This document shows positions 1 through 10,429 of a stretch of 64,000 nt of DNA, piece after piece. The notes under the pieces were generated by a model. That model had not been told where the DNA came from. It did no database searches and saw only the letters and a program-made list of their open reading frames with translations. Numbering within the stretch: position 1 is the stretch's first letter; every line of letters starts with the position of its first letter. The stretch is from Reticulitermes speratus (taxonomy: Eukaryota; Arthropoda; Insecta; Blattodea; Rhinotermitidae): NCBI GenBank assembly GCA_021186555.1, contig JAJKFL010000007.1, forward strand, positions 29,169,177-29,233,176, read 5' to 3'. Both the position numbers and the translations under genes were made by a program.

Positions 1-1810
1 CTTCTAGGCCATTTAAATCAAAATTTTCAGGGAATGGAGAGTCTGCTTCAAGTAGTGCCTGCACATTTTTATAACGTTTTTTATTCCATGCTAATGATAC
101 AGCAGTAACATTCTCTCTTTCTCTATGGCAGTGAATATCAGCGCCACAAAAAATTAAGAATTGCAGCGTCTCAGGTTTTTCTTTCTGAGCAGCAATTAGT
201 AAGGGATTGTCACTATGACCATCTCTTAATGCCAACAATCCTCTTTTTGAATCAATGAGAAACAGCTCTTCTGCAGAACTGGTTATGGGCAAGTTTAATA
301 ATGCAGAAAGGCACTGTGGGCCCCCAAACTCAGCGGCAATCTCTAACGTTCTTCTTTCATCTCCATTTTGATAAGCTAAATCCCAATCAACCAGTAATAA
401 AAACCGCAGTGATAGACTGTCATCATCCCTCGCAGCGTAGTCAATTAAACGCCAAGTGTCAATTTCTTGCTTCACATCAAAACTAACTTTTAGCAAATCT
501 AATGCATCTCCTTTAAATTCACCACCAATACCTAGCTTTAAGGCATTCAATAACAGTGGTAGTTTAAAACTCCCTTTGTTGGAGAGCTGGAGAGTGAGCT
601 TGTCTTGAGTGGTGAACAAACCGTCTGAATCCATCTCTACTGTGGTAAAAGCACGATGGGCTGGCTGTTTAAAAAAGACTAAATGCTTTGCACAAGGCAT
701 TACATCCCATTGGATAATCACAGGTTTTCTTTCATCAAGAACTTCTGCCAAACATTCTAAAGTATTACTGGGAAATTCACTGCAGTCATCAACCTGTATC
801 ACGATAAAAAACCAATGACTGGCCTGATTGAAGGTTTCATAGAATTCTTTTTGCTGCATGAAATCCAAGGCAGCACTGACTGTTGGACTGCTTGTTATCC
901 TTAATATTTTAAAGTCAGCATCTTCTTTCTCAGCAGCAACAACAGACCATGTGCTCTTATCACTTAGACTACACTCTTTTAAATATCGACCATCTATTGC
1001 TTGATGGGTCTTTGCTTCAGAAGACCTTTTGATCTCCTCTGCCCCCTGTTCTAAATTCCCTGGTTGTGCTGAGACTCCCTGCAGACTGTCTTCAACTGAC
1101 TTAACAGTGTGCAATTCTAATCCATCTGTTGGGTTGTCTTGTGACTGGATACCCTCTAAAGGGGATGAATGTTCTTGTTTCTCTGTGGGTTTGTTAGGTA
1201 CTGATGTCTTACGTAGTATTGGAACAAAATGAGACAACCCTTCATTTAAAATATGAATCATCTGAGGGTCACTGTAGAGGCTTGAATTTTCATTCATTGA
1301 CTTTGACCCTGAACTATCTACCAGCTGATGGCTGATAACTTCTTGAACATCTGCATGACGTTTTTCAATTAAATGAAGTTTTATTCCATACTTCTGACAA
1401 AGCAAATACCCTTCAATCTCTGGTCTCCCACAGATAGCAGCACCTAAGCTGATAATAGCTCGTTCTGCTGCTAATTGAATATGTGCCAGATAGCTTTCAA
1501 AATAAGTGTGTTCATGCCTGCTGTTTGATGCATATCCTCCTGCAACAGCATCCTCTGAAATCACTTGGTGCCAAGTTTTGCCACTTTGGCTATCATAAAC
1601 AGAATCCTTGTTAACTTTGGCATAATCAAAACAGGATTGCCTTAATGATTTAACACTAAATGATCCACCAGGAATAGGTAACTGATTCATTCCCTGGGCC
1701 ACTGAGTCAAAAAAGCAATCTTCATCCCCTGCAGCTTTTCCTATTATAAAATCATTAGGAATCCGTAATGCACCTTTTGGAAGGCTCAGGTCTTTGTGTT
1801 TTTCTGTCAT
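1..1810 (-). CDS. Gene X, 5' part: OTU/ankyrin N-terminus of giant NLR-like protein (runs off window)
   Basis: Reading the minus strand from the ATG at 1810-1808, I find 603 codons with no stop down to base 1, so the gene continues beyond the window. Another in-frame ATG lies 12 nt upstream (1822), and an in-frame stop lies further up. Residues about 26-200 look like an OTU-type cysteine protease: GDEDCFF with the candidate nucleophile Cys32, a CGRPEIEG segment followed by a YGIKLHLIEK strand, and SHFVPIL with the candidate catalytic His near 194. A low-complexity linker follows, then ankyrin-like helices from about residue 457 (WRLIDYAARDDD, DNPLLIAAQ). Role inferred: ubiquitin-editing front end of an NLR-like receptor. 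The counterpart in gene Y has two 1-nt frameshifts in this stretch that X lacks, so X supports the intact reading. Domain calls are by eye, without a profile search. Confidence 0.82.
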   Translation of the reverse strand, partial: MTEKHKDLSLPKGALRIPNDFIIGKAAGDEDCFFDSVAQGMNQLPIPGGSFSVKSLRQSCFDYAKVNKDSVYDSQSGKTWHQVISEDAVAGGYASNSRHEHTYFESYLAHIQLAAERAIISLGAAICGRPEIEGYLLCQKYGIKLHLIEKRHADVQEVISHQLVDSSGSKSMNENSSLYSDPQMIHILNEGLSHFVPILRKTSVPNKPTEKQEHSSPLEGIQSQDNPTDGLELHTVKSVEDSLQGVSAQPGNLEQGAEEIKRSSEAKTHQAIDGRYLKECSLSDKSTWSVVAAEKEDADFKILRITSSPTVSAALDFMQQKEFYETFNQASHWFFIVIQVDDCSEFPSNTLECLAEVLDERKPVIIQWDVMPCAKHLVFFKQPAHRAFTTVEMDSDGLFTTQDKLTLQLSNKGSFKLPLLLNALKLGIGGEFKGDALDLLKVSFDVKQEIDTWRLIDYAARDDDSLSLRFLLLVDWDLAYQNGDERRTLEIAAEFGGPQCLSALLNLPITSSAEELFLIDSKRGLLALRDGHSDNPLLIAAQKEKPETLQFLIFCGADIHCHRERENVTAVSLAWNKKRYKNVQALLEADSPFPENFDLNGLE

Positions 1811-2408
1811 GGTTTTCAACATTAATATCAGACCATCTGGTATGCAGACATTCTTTTATCTATAATTCTGACAGGCATGGCACTTCTTAATTCTAAGAGC
1901 TTCTCAAAATTTAGCATCAGATACTTACACCAACAGTCAGTAAGCTTGGAAGAAGTTTCTAACAGAGTTTCATATGGACAACAGAATAAGTTACTTACAA
2001 ATTCCACATCACAAGATGTACTTTCTGTGAAGAGTTGCCACTCTGCAAATGATCAATCCAATACCAGATTTTCTGAAAATCGAGAACTATATATGCAGGT
2101 GCCCATCTTTACTGGATCTGTGCGAACAGATAAGCAGCATGCACAAACATTGTACTTGAGACTGAAGTTGTTTACATATTAATGCAATATCTAGCTGCTA
2201 TCTATAATGACCATCTGTCAAGCATTACAATTTTTCCTACATTATCTTATCTGACAATATATCCTGAACGATTGACTTTCCTATCTATACACGTTCTGTT
2301 CTGGCTATTATTTGCTGCAGACTTACCATGTAATAGTGACAAATAAATTAGAAACATTCAATTACAAGTTAACTACTTCAAAATATCATTTGCGTTATTT
2401 TTATTAAA
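1811..2408 (-). promoter_or_regulatory. 5' flank and putative TATA promoter of gene X
   Basis: This stretch upstream of gene X is strongly conserved in front of gene Y. On the minus strand a TATA-like CATATATAG lies at 2088-2096, about 280 bp before the ATG. Between it and the ATG are two splice-donor-like GTAAGT sites, the better one (GTAAGTAT) at 1928-1921, and AG acceptors such as CTGTCAG nearer the start. A short intron in the 5' leader is therefore possible. Transcription start and splicing are inference. Confidence 0.4.
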
Positions 2409-2421
2409 ACCACTAACATAA

Positions 2422-2715
2422 AGGTAAAGGTGTTCTCAGGCATGCCACAAAGGCAAAAGGGGGAATGGAGGTATATCTCCACTCATTCTACTAGGTGGAA
2501 TTAAGTGTTCAGCTTCGCTCTGCAGCCATTTTACCATCAGGGAAAAAGCCCCAGGTACCTACTGAAAAGGAAGCAGGTGGGTGGGACCCAAAGCTGGTCT
2601 GGACACTTCTGGAGAAGAGAAAAATCTGTTGCTTCTGCCGGAAATCAAACCATGATTCCTCAGATCTCCAGCCCACACCCTAGTCAATATACCAACTGAG
2701 ATATCCCGGACCATC
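2422..2715 (-). mobile_element. tRNA-derived SINE (spacer A copy 1), minus orientation
   Basis: A 294-bp element flanked by 13-bp direct repeats, ACCACTAACATAA at 2409-2421 and ACCACTAATATAA at 2716-2728. On the minus strand it starts with a tRNA-like head: an A-box-like stretch around TCAGTTGGTATATTGAC and a B-box-like GGTTTGATTTCC. It then carries the family body with GTACCTGGGG and ends at simple sequence. The same insertion sits in spacer B at 39189, so it predates the duplication. It is related to the SINEs at 5.96, 16.3 and 22.8 kb. Confidence 0.75.
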
Positions 2716-3025
2716 ACCACTAATATAACACATGTTATTGTTTGCTGCTTCATGGCATGATGGCATTATCATCAAATTCTTGGTTGGATATCACCTTGGC
2801 AAATGAATGACTATGGTACCCCAAATCAACGGTTTCCAATGTGATCGAACTTGACCTTCTGACTTCTAATTATGGGGCTTCATTATGAATGCCACTATGG
2901 CTTCCTGTATCAAACAGCATTGAAGCTGAAGTTTTTGACTGCATGAGCCATACAGCAAGTAGACAAGGGGGCACACTTAGCAGGATCTGGACAGGATTCG
3001 TCCACAATTACATATTTGATATATA

Positions 3026-4357
3026 CGAGGGCTGTCCAAAAAGTATCCGACTATATTTTTTCCCGCTGTAAGTAATGGCGAAAGGGTGGGGAAACTGAGC
3101 GTAGTGGTAGAAGGGACTTTCATGCGCACGTGTGATTTTTTGCTGCCTCGCAACACCGCCGGATGCGTCTGTCGCTGCCAGATAGCGAAGTGGTGTAACA
3201 CGTGTTCGTCGCATTCTCGTTTCGCTCAAGATGACAGAATGTTTGGAGCAGCGATACTGCATCAAGTTTTGTCAGAAACTTGGGGATACGCAAGCGGAAA
3301 CAATCCGCAAAATTCAGCAGGCTTTCGGTGATGATGCAATGGGGGTCACTCAAATTAAAGAGTGGTTCAACCGCTTTAAAGATGGCCGCATGTCGGCGGA
3401 TAGTGACCAGCGTTCCGGGAGACCGTCAACGAGCCGAAATGCTGATGTCATTGACAAAGTGCGGACATTGAACATGGAGGACCGTCGTTTGACCGTCCCG
3501 GAAATTGCTGATGAGGTTGGGATCAGCAGAGGTTCCGCAAACACGATTTTAACTGAGGATGTGGGCATGCGAAGAGTGGCGGCAAAATTTGTGCCCAAGC
3601 TGCTTTCGCCGGAGCAGCAACAACTCCGCCTTGAGGCCGCGCAGGACATGCTGGAGTGCGCCAACAGGGATCCTCAGTTCCTGAAGACTGTGATCACTGG
3701 TGACGAGTCGTGGGTGTACGGATATGACCCGGAAACCAAGGTCCAGTCGTCACAATGGAAGCATCCAACATCCCCGAGGCCCAAAAAAGCACGACACGTT
3801 CGGAGCAATGTGAAGGTGATACTGACTGTTTTCTTCGATTACCGGGGTGTTGTGCATCATGAGTACGCACCACTAGGCCAAACTGTTAATAAGGAGTACT
3901 ACCAAGAAGTCCTCCGTCATCTTCGTGATGCAGTTCGGCGCAAGAGACCGGAGCTGTGGGACGCACGCAACTGGCAGCTGCATAATGACAATGCCCCAGC
4001 TCATTCATCACACCTGATCCAGGGTTTCCTGGCTAAGCACGGCATTCCGCAGGTTCGCCAGGCTCCCTACTCTCCTGACATGGCTCCTTGTGATTTCTGG
4101 CTGTTCCCGAGATTGAAGACACCGCTAAAATGCTCCCGTTTTGACAGCCGCGAGGACATCATACAGTACGCGACGGGGCAGCTGCACACCATTCCAAAAC
4201 AAGCCTTCCAGAATTGCTTCCAGCGATGGAAGGACCGCTGGGCTAAGTGTGTGGAGTCACAAGGGGCCTACTTTGAAGGGGATTAGGTATTGTAACCACC
4301 CAGATACAGAACTTTTTTTTCCCGGCCCAAGGTCGGATACTTTTTGGACAGACCTCG
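3026..4357 (+). mobile_element. Full-length mariner transposon, 1332 bp, with terminal inverted repeats
   Basis: The left end CGAGGGCTGTCCAAAAAG and the right end CTTTTTGGACAGACCTCG form terminal inverted repeats, each flanked by TA (3024-3025 and 4358-4359), the target duplication of Tc1/mariner elements. The element contains one uninterrupted transposase gene. It sits in a TA-rich microsatellite-like site. Spacer B carries a different transposon at the equivalent position, so this insertion is specific to spacer A and postdates the duplication. Confidence 0.93.
3231..4286 (+). CDS. Mariner transposase, intact, DD34D type
   Basis: A 351-residue protein, the usual length for mariner transposases, starting MTECLEQRYCIKFC. 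The N-terminal half has the two helix-turn-helix segments that bind the inverted repeats, with a GRPSTS linker between them. The catalytic half shows ITGDESWVYGYD (first Asp), HNDNAPAHSS (second Asp) and YSPDMAPCDFWLFP (third Asp, in the DD34D spacing). No stop or frameshift interrupts it, and it lies within complete inverted repeats, so it could encode an active cut-and-paste enzyme. Activity is inference. It has no functional link to the neighbouring receptor genes. Confidence 0.95.
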   Translation: MTECLEQRYCIKFCQKLGDTQAETIRKIQQAFGDDAMGVTQIKEWFNRFKDGRMSADSDQRSGRPSTSRNADVIDKVRTLNMEDRRLTVPEIADEVGISRGSANTILTEDVGMRRVAAKFVPKLLSPEQQQLRLEAAQDMLECANRDPQFLKTVITGDESWVYGYDPETKVQSSQWKHPTSPRPKKARHVRSNVKVILTVFFDYRGVVHHEYAPLGQTVNKEYYQEVLRHLRDAVRRKRPELWDARNWQLHNDNAPAHSSHLIQGFLAKHGIPQVRQAPYSPDMAPCDFWLFPRLKTPLKCSRFDSREDIIQYATGQLHTIPKQAFQNCFQRWKDRWAKCVESQGAYFEGD

Positions 4358-5957
4358 TATATATATATATATATATCGCACAATGTTATCCCTATGCCCA
4401 TCTATGAACTGAACATCAAACAGCACAGGAATGCTTTGTTACCTGTATTCTGTAATTACATATTTGCAATCAGAATATGGGTTTATGGGTTGTGACATGT
4501 GGTAATGTAGGTGGACTCAATGTCTTGAAGGAACATTCTAACTCCATCTTCAGGAACAAAGTTAATGGGTAAAATGTGGCCAGGTGAGATAGGCATGCAA
4601 CATGGAAGGTGTTGAATAAGATCCACAGGAGGACCCTGAAGATGGGGGCAGCATGTTTCACTGAAACCACAATCAAAATATTCAGGGCAATTGAAAACCC
4701 AAAAACTTATAATTATTAGCACACAAATTAAATCAATATCTATCCAAACACAACTAATTAATTGTGTTTGGACACATATTGATTTACTTTTATACTATTA
4801 ACAACACAACATGATGACACTCGGTAGAATTTATAATTATTTTTTCATTTAATTATGCTGCCAGTTACAAACACAACAGGTTTCAGTGATTGGAAGATGG
4901 GGAACAGATATGGATGGAATGGGCTGTGACCTAAATTAAGGTACTATCCTAATGTTTACCTGGAGGGAATGAGGGAAACAACAAAAAACATGAGTCAGTA
5001 TAGTCAACATTCTGGGTGAGATTTGAACCAGGAACCTTCCAAATACAATCAGGATATGTTACCACTTCAGATGACTTGCTTTATTACATCCCTAAAAATG
5101 GGGTTTGCAATTTGCTATACTTTTTGGTCTACCGCAACTAGCAGTTATAACATTTCCTGTCAGGACTGCCACAAAACAGTCCATATTACTACATTGAAAG
5201 AAGAGTTATTGTGTGCTGTTCCATCTCACTGCATCAGGCTCACCTGCCGTCCATGTTTTGTGACATGGAAACTTTTAAAATCTGCCATTGCAATCTGCAC
5301 TGATTGACATAAGATTCTGTTCTTCCTTACTTCATCATTCAAACAAAAATAACATTACCACTGTCAACATTATTGGTAAGCTCGTGGCACAAGAACTGCC
5401 TTCAACACTTGGCTTTTCTCTACCTCATCAAAAACTTGCCTGCTGTTAAAGAACCCAACATTCATTAGTGTTCACAAAATCCCACCAAAGTCACCAGCAT
5501 ATGTCAGATAAATTCAGTACATTCTATCAGATATCACTTCTTTAAGACCAATTTTATTATTACACTCCCATCTATGCCTATGTCTCCCAAGTCGTCTCTT
5601 CTGCGACAAACACTTTCAGTCAACTACTCATTCCTCCATGTATCATAATATCTCTGCCCAGCAATTCATCCTTCTCCATGTCAGCAACCTGACAATATTA
5701 AGCAAACAATTAAGTATAAATGTCCTCTACATTTACTTCCAACATGTAATATATTCTTGAATGTCATCAAAATTTGATATAGTACTGCTGCTGATTTCGA
5801 GCAGTAATCAAAAACTAATTTCAGATTTGAAACGAGTTTTTCCTAGAATACAGTTTGGCTAGAAAATCAAATCAGTAACAACATGCTGATCAACACCTGA
5901 CATGAAATACTCCAACACAATATTCTTATTTGACATAGAATTTTGTGAATATGCACA
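4358..5957. other. Non-coding spacer with remnant of an abundant dispersed repeat
   Basis: No gene seen. The stretch is AT-rich and closely matched in spacer B (40703-42299). The minus strand at about 4490-4690 gives a peptide with a PEDGVRMFLQ-like segment. It reminds me of translated high-copy repeats in cockroach and termite genomes. That resemblance is from memory and weak. Confidence 0.4.
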
Positions 5958-6227
5958 GCGTAGTCAGTATAGTGACAAGGATATGGGCTGGACGGTTTGG
6001 AGTTCGGATCTGGAAAGAGGCAAGAGATTTTTCTCTTCTCCACATCGTCCACACCGTCACTTAGGCTCATACAGCCTCCTATTGAATGGGTACCGGGGTT
6101 CTTTCCCGGGGGTAAAGTGGCTGGGGCAGGAAGTTAACCACTCTTCTCCAATTAGTGTCAAGGTTAAGAATGACTGATACTGTATCTGTACTCCCCCTAT
6201 ATGCCTTCATGGTATTGACAGGGAACA
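5958..6227 (+). mobile_element. tRNA-derived SINE, degraded (spacer A copy 2)
   Basis: The tRNA-like head TAGTCAGTATAGTGAC and B-box-like GAGTTCGGATCTGG are followed by the family body: CAGCCTCCTATTGAATGG, GGGTACCGGGG, a GTAAAGTGG motif and a CTCCCCCTATATG tail. It shares this body with the SINE at 16319. Target duplications are not clear. The same copy lies in spacer B at 42300, so it is older than the duplication. Confidence 0.65.
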
Positions 6228-8300
6228 ATTAGTGACTATGCTTCTAATCTTGGAACTACAGGAGAAATAAAATTTACCCCCTCAAGTGTGACTCCTGCAT
6301 CCTACTGCACGGCCCACTCCTGGCCATGCATCTCTGTATCCACAGACACCTCTGTTGGCCTCCACTCAACACACTTACCAGTGCCACTCTGTAACACAAC
6401 AAAATCACATCATCATGTTATACAATTAACACCTCTGTGAAGACATCTGAATGTTGCCTGTTTCAACTAGTAAAATCAATATTACTGACACTGCTTAACC
6501 AACTTATGTGAAACTTCCCATGACGTACCGTTTAGCTGTAAACACAAATACTGCTATGCAGGTGCACACCCACAATTTATCACTGGGGAAGGGGGCTGAC
6601 ACTAAAGCTTTATATAATTTATGTGTCACTTTATGTTATAAAAATCATGCTGTGTGTATAACTGAAACATAACAATGTTCACAACTGCATTTATACACAT
6701 ACAAATATAACTACATGTTCCATGACTCAATCACAGTGTCCAATTTTCTTGCTATTTTTTTTTTAATTCTATTAAATTGTTTTTCAAAATTCTACTGTAC
6801 TAGTCACCAGCAAATTTCAGCTGAAAGGTAAATCACATAAAACGCTCGATACCATCCTGTCTACAATACCTATGTTTTTTAAATTTTGATTTTGGTTTTA
6901 TTTGGGGGGGGGGGGGGCAGCAAAGAGAATCTGTGATACAAAAGGAACACCAGTGCCACTCAATATAACAAGGGTGGCAAGCTATATGACCTTCGAGAGC
7001 TGCACGTTAGGAGGCAACTTATACAAGAGACATACATCCAAATAAAATATTTTTTTCCTTTTTGATGGATTCTTATTTCTGTTCATCCAAATACAATAGG
7101 TTACCTTTAGTTAGTTATGACTCCCCTTTCTTTAGCAAATAATTTAAAATAACATTTACTGTCAGCCTCATATGCATGAAAACTCCATGAATATTATTTT
7201 TTACCTACACAAGTACATGGACATTCAAGAGATTGTAACACGTGATGAAATTCAATAGCCTTTCACTTCTTCAAGTACATTCAATCGAACACGTGCTGCA
7301 CAATGCATCATTTACTATTTAGAATCATTAACTCTTTGGACTTCACCCACCACCTAATGTATCAAATAAAAATTAAAGCACAATGCTTTAGGGAGATGAC
7401 CGGTACATCCTTGGGCCAAAAGCTCATCATTTAGACCCCATTGGTAAAGATATTCTCGACCTCTAGGCCCCACAGAGTTACACCTATTGGCCCCAGCTGA
7501 GTAGGTGTTCCCTTACTCTTTTGCCTCACAATGGGGATGAATCCTGTACCAAAACAATGTCTTTTGATTTTCATTTTCAACACTGGATGACAGACAAATT
7601 CCAAGCAATGAATGATTCCAAATTACATGTACAACCTACAAAATCCTATAAAATTACATAATGTAGCATAAAGGTCTGTTTCAAATAAGGTACGTATTAA
7701 ACACTACAAATGGGAGCCTATGTAATGCACATGTGGACTGGATATAATCAGTGTCACATCCCTGCCAATACTATCAATATATACACAGTGGCTTCTTGTG
7801 ATAACAAGTATAACATCCCTCTAATGCCAACTGCAGCATTCAATACCTTTTGCCAAATAATGATAGTTTGTACATAAAGTCTTCTGGTTTTGCTGCTGGC
7901 TATATCTGTGCCCTACACAACAGACCTGAACTAAAGCTGGAAATTTTAAACTTCTAAATACAAAAATACATAAAAACTTTCAGACAATATATCAGAAAAT
8001 ACTATGCACAAAAATGAAGTTACTTCTGTTGAGAGCTGAAATACAGGTTGGTTATCTCCACAAATGCTATGGGATTAATTTAGATTAAATGCCATATTTC
8101 ATTCACCAATAACCATGATTAGTTATGAAAGACCAATTTATTGGATGCTGTGATTGCAAAAACAATTACTTCTAGCATCTAATCACAAGAATAATATACA
8201 GCCGCACACTTGAATTGACGACAATGCCTGGCAACTAATAATGGAAATACAAAAGTGAATAACAAACTTAGTCTAAGAAAAACAATTTTCAAACACAATC
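6228..8300. other. Non-coding AT-rich spacer with a poly-G tract
   Basis: No coding region or recognisable element. It contains a long G homopolymer at about 6905-6918 (also present and longer in spacer B near 43245) and many short A/T runs. Conserved with spacer B. Confidence 0.5.
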
Positions 8301-8552
8301 ATACAACTAGTAAAAACTATACCAACACATGCACTATTTATTAAAACATTAATAGTTTTAAAAATCAAGCCCTACATATGTTTCGGCCAGCTAACTGGCC
8401 ATCTTCAGGGGCAACTAGCCAGTTAGCTGGCCGAAACATATGTAGGGCTTGATTTTTAAAACTATTAATGTTTTAATAAATAGTGCATGTGTTGGTATAG
8501 TTTTTACTAGTGTTAATAAACATGCACGGTGAAAATAATATTAAGTACAATC
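8301..8552. repeat. Spacer-A-specific foldback insertion with perfect 94-nt arms
   Basis: The arms at 8306-8399 and 8418-8511 are exact reverse complements, separated by an 18-nt loop. Spacer B has the uninterrupted sequence at the same place. The insertion is flanked by ACAATC on both sides (ending at 8300 and 8552), a possible 6-bp target duplication. The arms carry CATATGTTTCGGCC and the loop has CATCTTCAGGGGC, a motif seen again near 15043. The 3' flank carries CATGCACGGTGAAAAT, also found inverted near 14968. It resembles a foldback or MITE-type element. No coding capacity. Confidence 0.75.
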
Positions 8553-8927
8553 TTACAAGTCACATTCTGTGGCAACTGGAAATGCAAAGGAAGCCCACAA
8601 AAATGTAACTAAAAAAAAGTAGACTTAATGCATAAAAATTAATTTGAAGGTCATCAGATCGTGCAGGTCAAAACATGTTGCGGGCTACTGTGAAAAAGAG
8701 ACATAAAAAAATTGTTCTTCTTGACACAGTTGACTTATAATAATTGAGTCATAGTAATATAATCGGATGCATTCATTAAAAATTGTAAATAAATTAGCCC
8801 ACTATTCTCACATTATTTGTAAAAATATATTTGTACTGTAAATTATCATTCAATAATACAGAAGGAAAATAAAAATAATTATAACAATAAAAATAACAAT
8901 ATATAAGTTACAAAAGTAAAATACAGG
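8553..8927. other. Non-coding spacer
   Basis: AT-rich sequence with A-rich simple stretches (8860-8910). No gene or element recognised. Spacer B lacks about 50 bp of it near 44830. Confidence 0.5.
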
Positions 8928-9009
8928 AAGGTAACCATCTGACAAGGTTCAAACCCATAACCTTTGCACTAGAAATCACACACCGCAATGCCTAGACTAG
9001 CAAGGGCTC
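8928..9009 (-). mobile_element. tRNA-like SINE head fragment
   Basis: On the minus strand the sequence has an A-box-like GCTAGTCTAGGCATTGCG and a B-box-like GGGTTTGAACCTTG at tRNA spacing. There is no complete cloverleaf and it is shared with spacer B (44979-45058). It is most likely an old SINE head, not a working tRNA gene. Confidence 0.45.
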
Positions 9010-9645
9010 TAACAGTGGTAGATACAAAATACTGACGTCAATTTTCTATGCAATTTGTGAACATGGTGATGTACTGCATGGTCATTTTGCTTAGAGCAGT
9101 TCTTTATACAAGCAAATTTCAGAAAGAATCTGTAAGGATGTGATCATGCATGCCCCTTGTCAGCCAACACAAATGCAATTAAAGTATCAGAAGCCGATTG
9201 TGTACAAGGACCGCATGTTCCACCTCCTGCCTTTTCACTTGCACCAACATTCTGATTGACTTGGCACTATACATTCAATCAGCAGAGTTTGTTTGCATGC
9301 TAACAGCATACTATGCGCAATATTTTATGAGGTTTCCAGAAAGGCCATAACTTTCAGTTGTGTCCGGTATTTGGCAAGCAGGTACATTTGCAATAACAAG
9401 GGATGGAAATCATGGTCATCACTTTTCCATTGAAACAAGGTTGTGTCTACAAGCAGTGGGCATAATTAAAGTCGGGAATATACAGCTGATCAGCTGATAA
9501 CACTCACCCTCATCAAACATCAGCAGCATCTGCTAGCCATTCTTCAACAGCAGAGTGCAACCAGTAAATGGTTCAAAGTCAAATGCTGTGGTGTCCAACA
9601 AAGTGCTGGGCACAATGACAGTGGTCCTGCATCAGCCCACGTTTC
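9010..9645. other. Non-coding spacer
   Basis: No recognisable gene. The sequence parallels 45059-45708 in spacer B. Short open frames here differ between the two copies and look random. Confidence 0.45.
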
Positions 9646-10090
9646 TGTGGACTCTGGTTCTCTACCCCAAATCCACAATTTCTCCAAAATCCATAAATCA
9701 ACCACCTCTACTGCCCACTGCCAAGCAGTTTGTAAATCCTATCTGTGGCTAGCAATGAGTTATCCTTTACTAATCAAAGTTACTCTTCACCCCACTTCCT
9801 AAGGTTCTATAAAATGAACATCTTGCATTTTTCTGCAGCCCAGTGCCAGGAGCCTTGTCCATCACTTATTGTTGGCCACCAGCAAGTTACTCAACTCATT
9901 TGAGTTTACTTTGTCTTCACCCAATTTCTACAGTTTCTCTAATATCCCTGTACTGTACCCCTCTGCTGCCAAGTGCCAGGCAGTGTGTCCAAAAGCATTT
10001 AGGGCTAACAGTAGATCTTTTAATATTTGCAGGTATAATTTCTCTTCCTTCATCCATTCCAAAGCCTTTTTGAGTAACTCAGGATAAGTC
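9646..10090 (-). pseudogene. Decayed ankyrin-array remnant of the NLR-like family (downstream part)
   Basis: The minus strand holds about three and a half degenerate copies of the 126-bp ankyrin unit of genes Y and Z. On the plus strand these read as recurring TGCCAAGTGCCAGGCAGTGT, TTTCTCTAATAT and GTTTACTTTGTCTTCACCC blocks, the counterparts of the intact repeats' reverse complements. Stops and indels are scattered through every frame, so this is a true relic. The same relic lies in spacer B at 45709-46140. Together with 11930-12560 it marks an older gene copy of the same family. Confidence 0.7.
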
Positions 10091-10429
10091 TTTTGAGGCA
10101 CAGGTGTCAGATGGTACGTGTCATGCTGTTTTTTGTATCACTAATCAACAACTTCCAACTTCTTTCTGACAACATGGATGAAGTTAGCTCTCTCTTACTA
10201 AATCAGGTGTGCTGACGATGAAAACGGCAAGTAAAATATTGTAGCAAGTACTGATTTTATGTAATGGGGATCTGCTGTGAATTCATAAAAACTGATTGCC
10301 ATACGCCTCACATAGAATCAATAAAGGGCTTGAGAGCACAAAGCATTTACTTCATGCTTGAAAAACAATGAGAACAACATAGAAAATTAAAAAAATAATA
10401 CTTTTTAATAATATAATATTCCCTACGAA

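Noticed and set aside
3008-3265. Minus-strand frames overlapping the mariner at 2977-3353
   Set aside because: They lie across the transposon's end and the transposase start and are shadows of the plus-strand gene.
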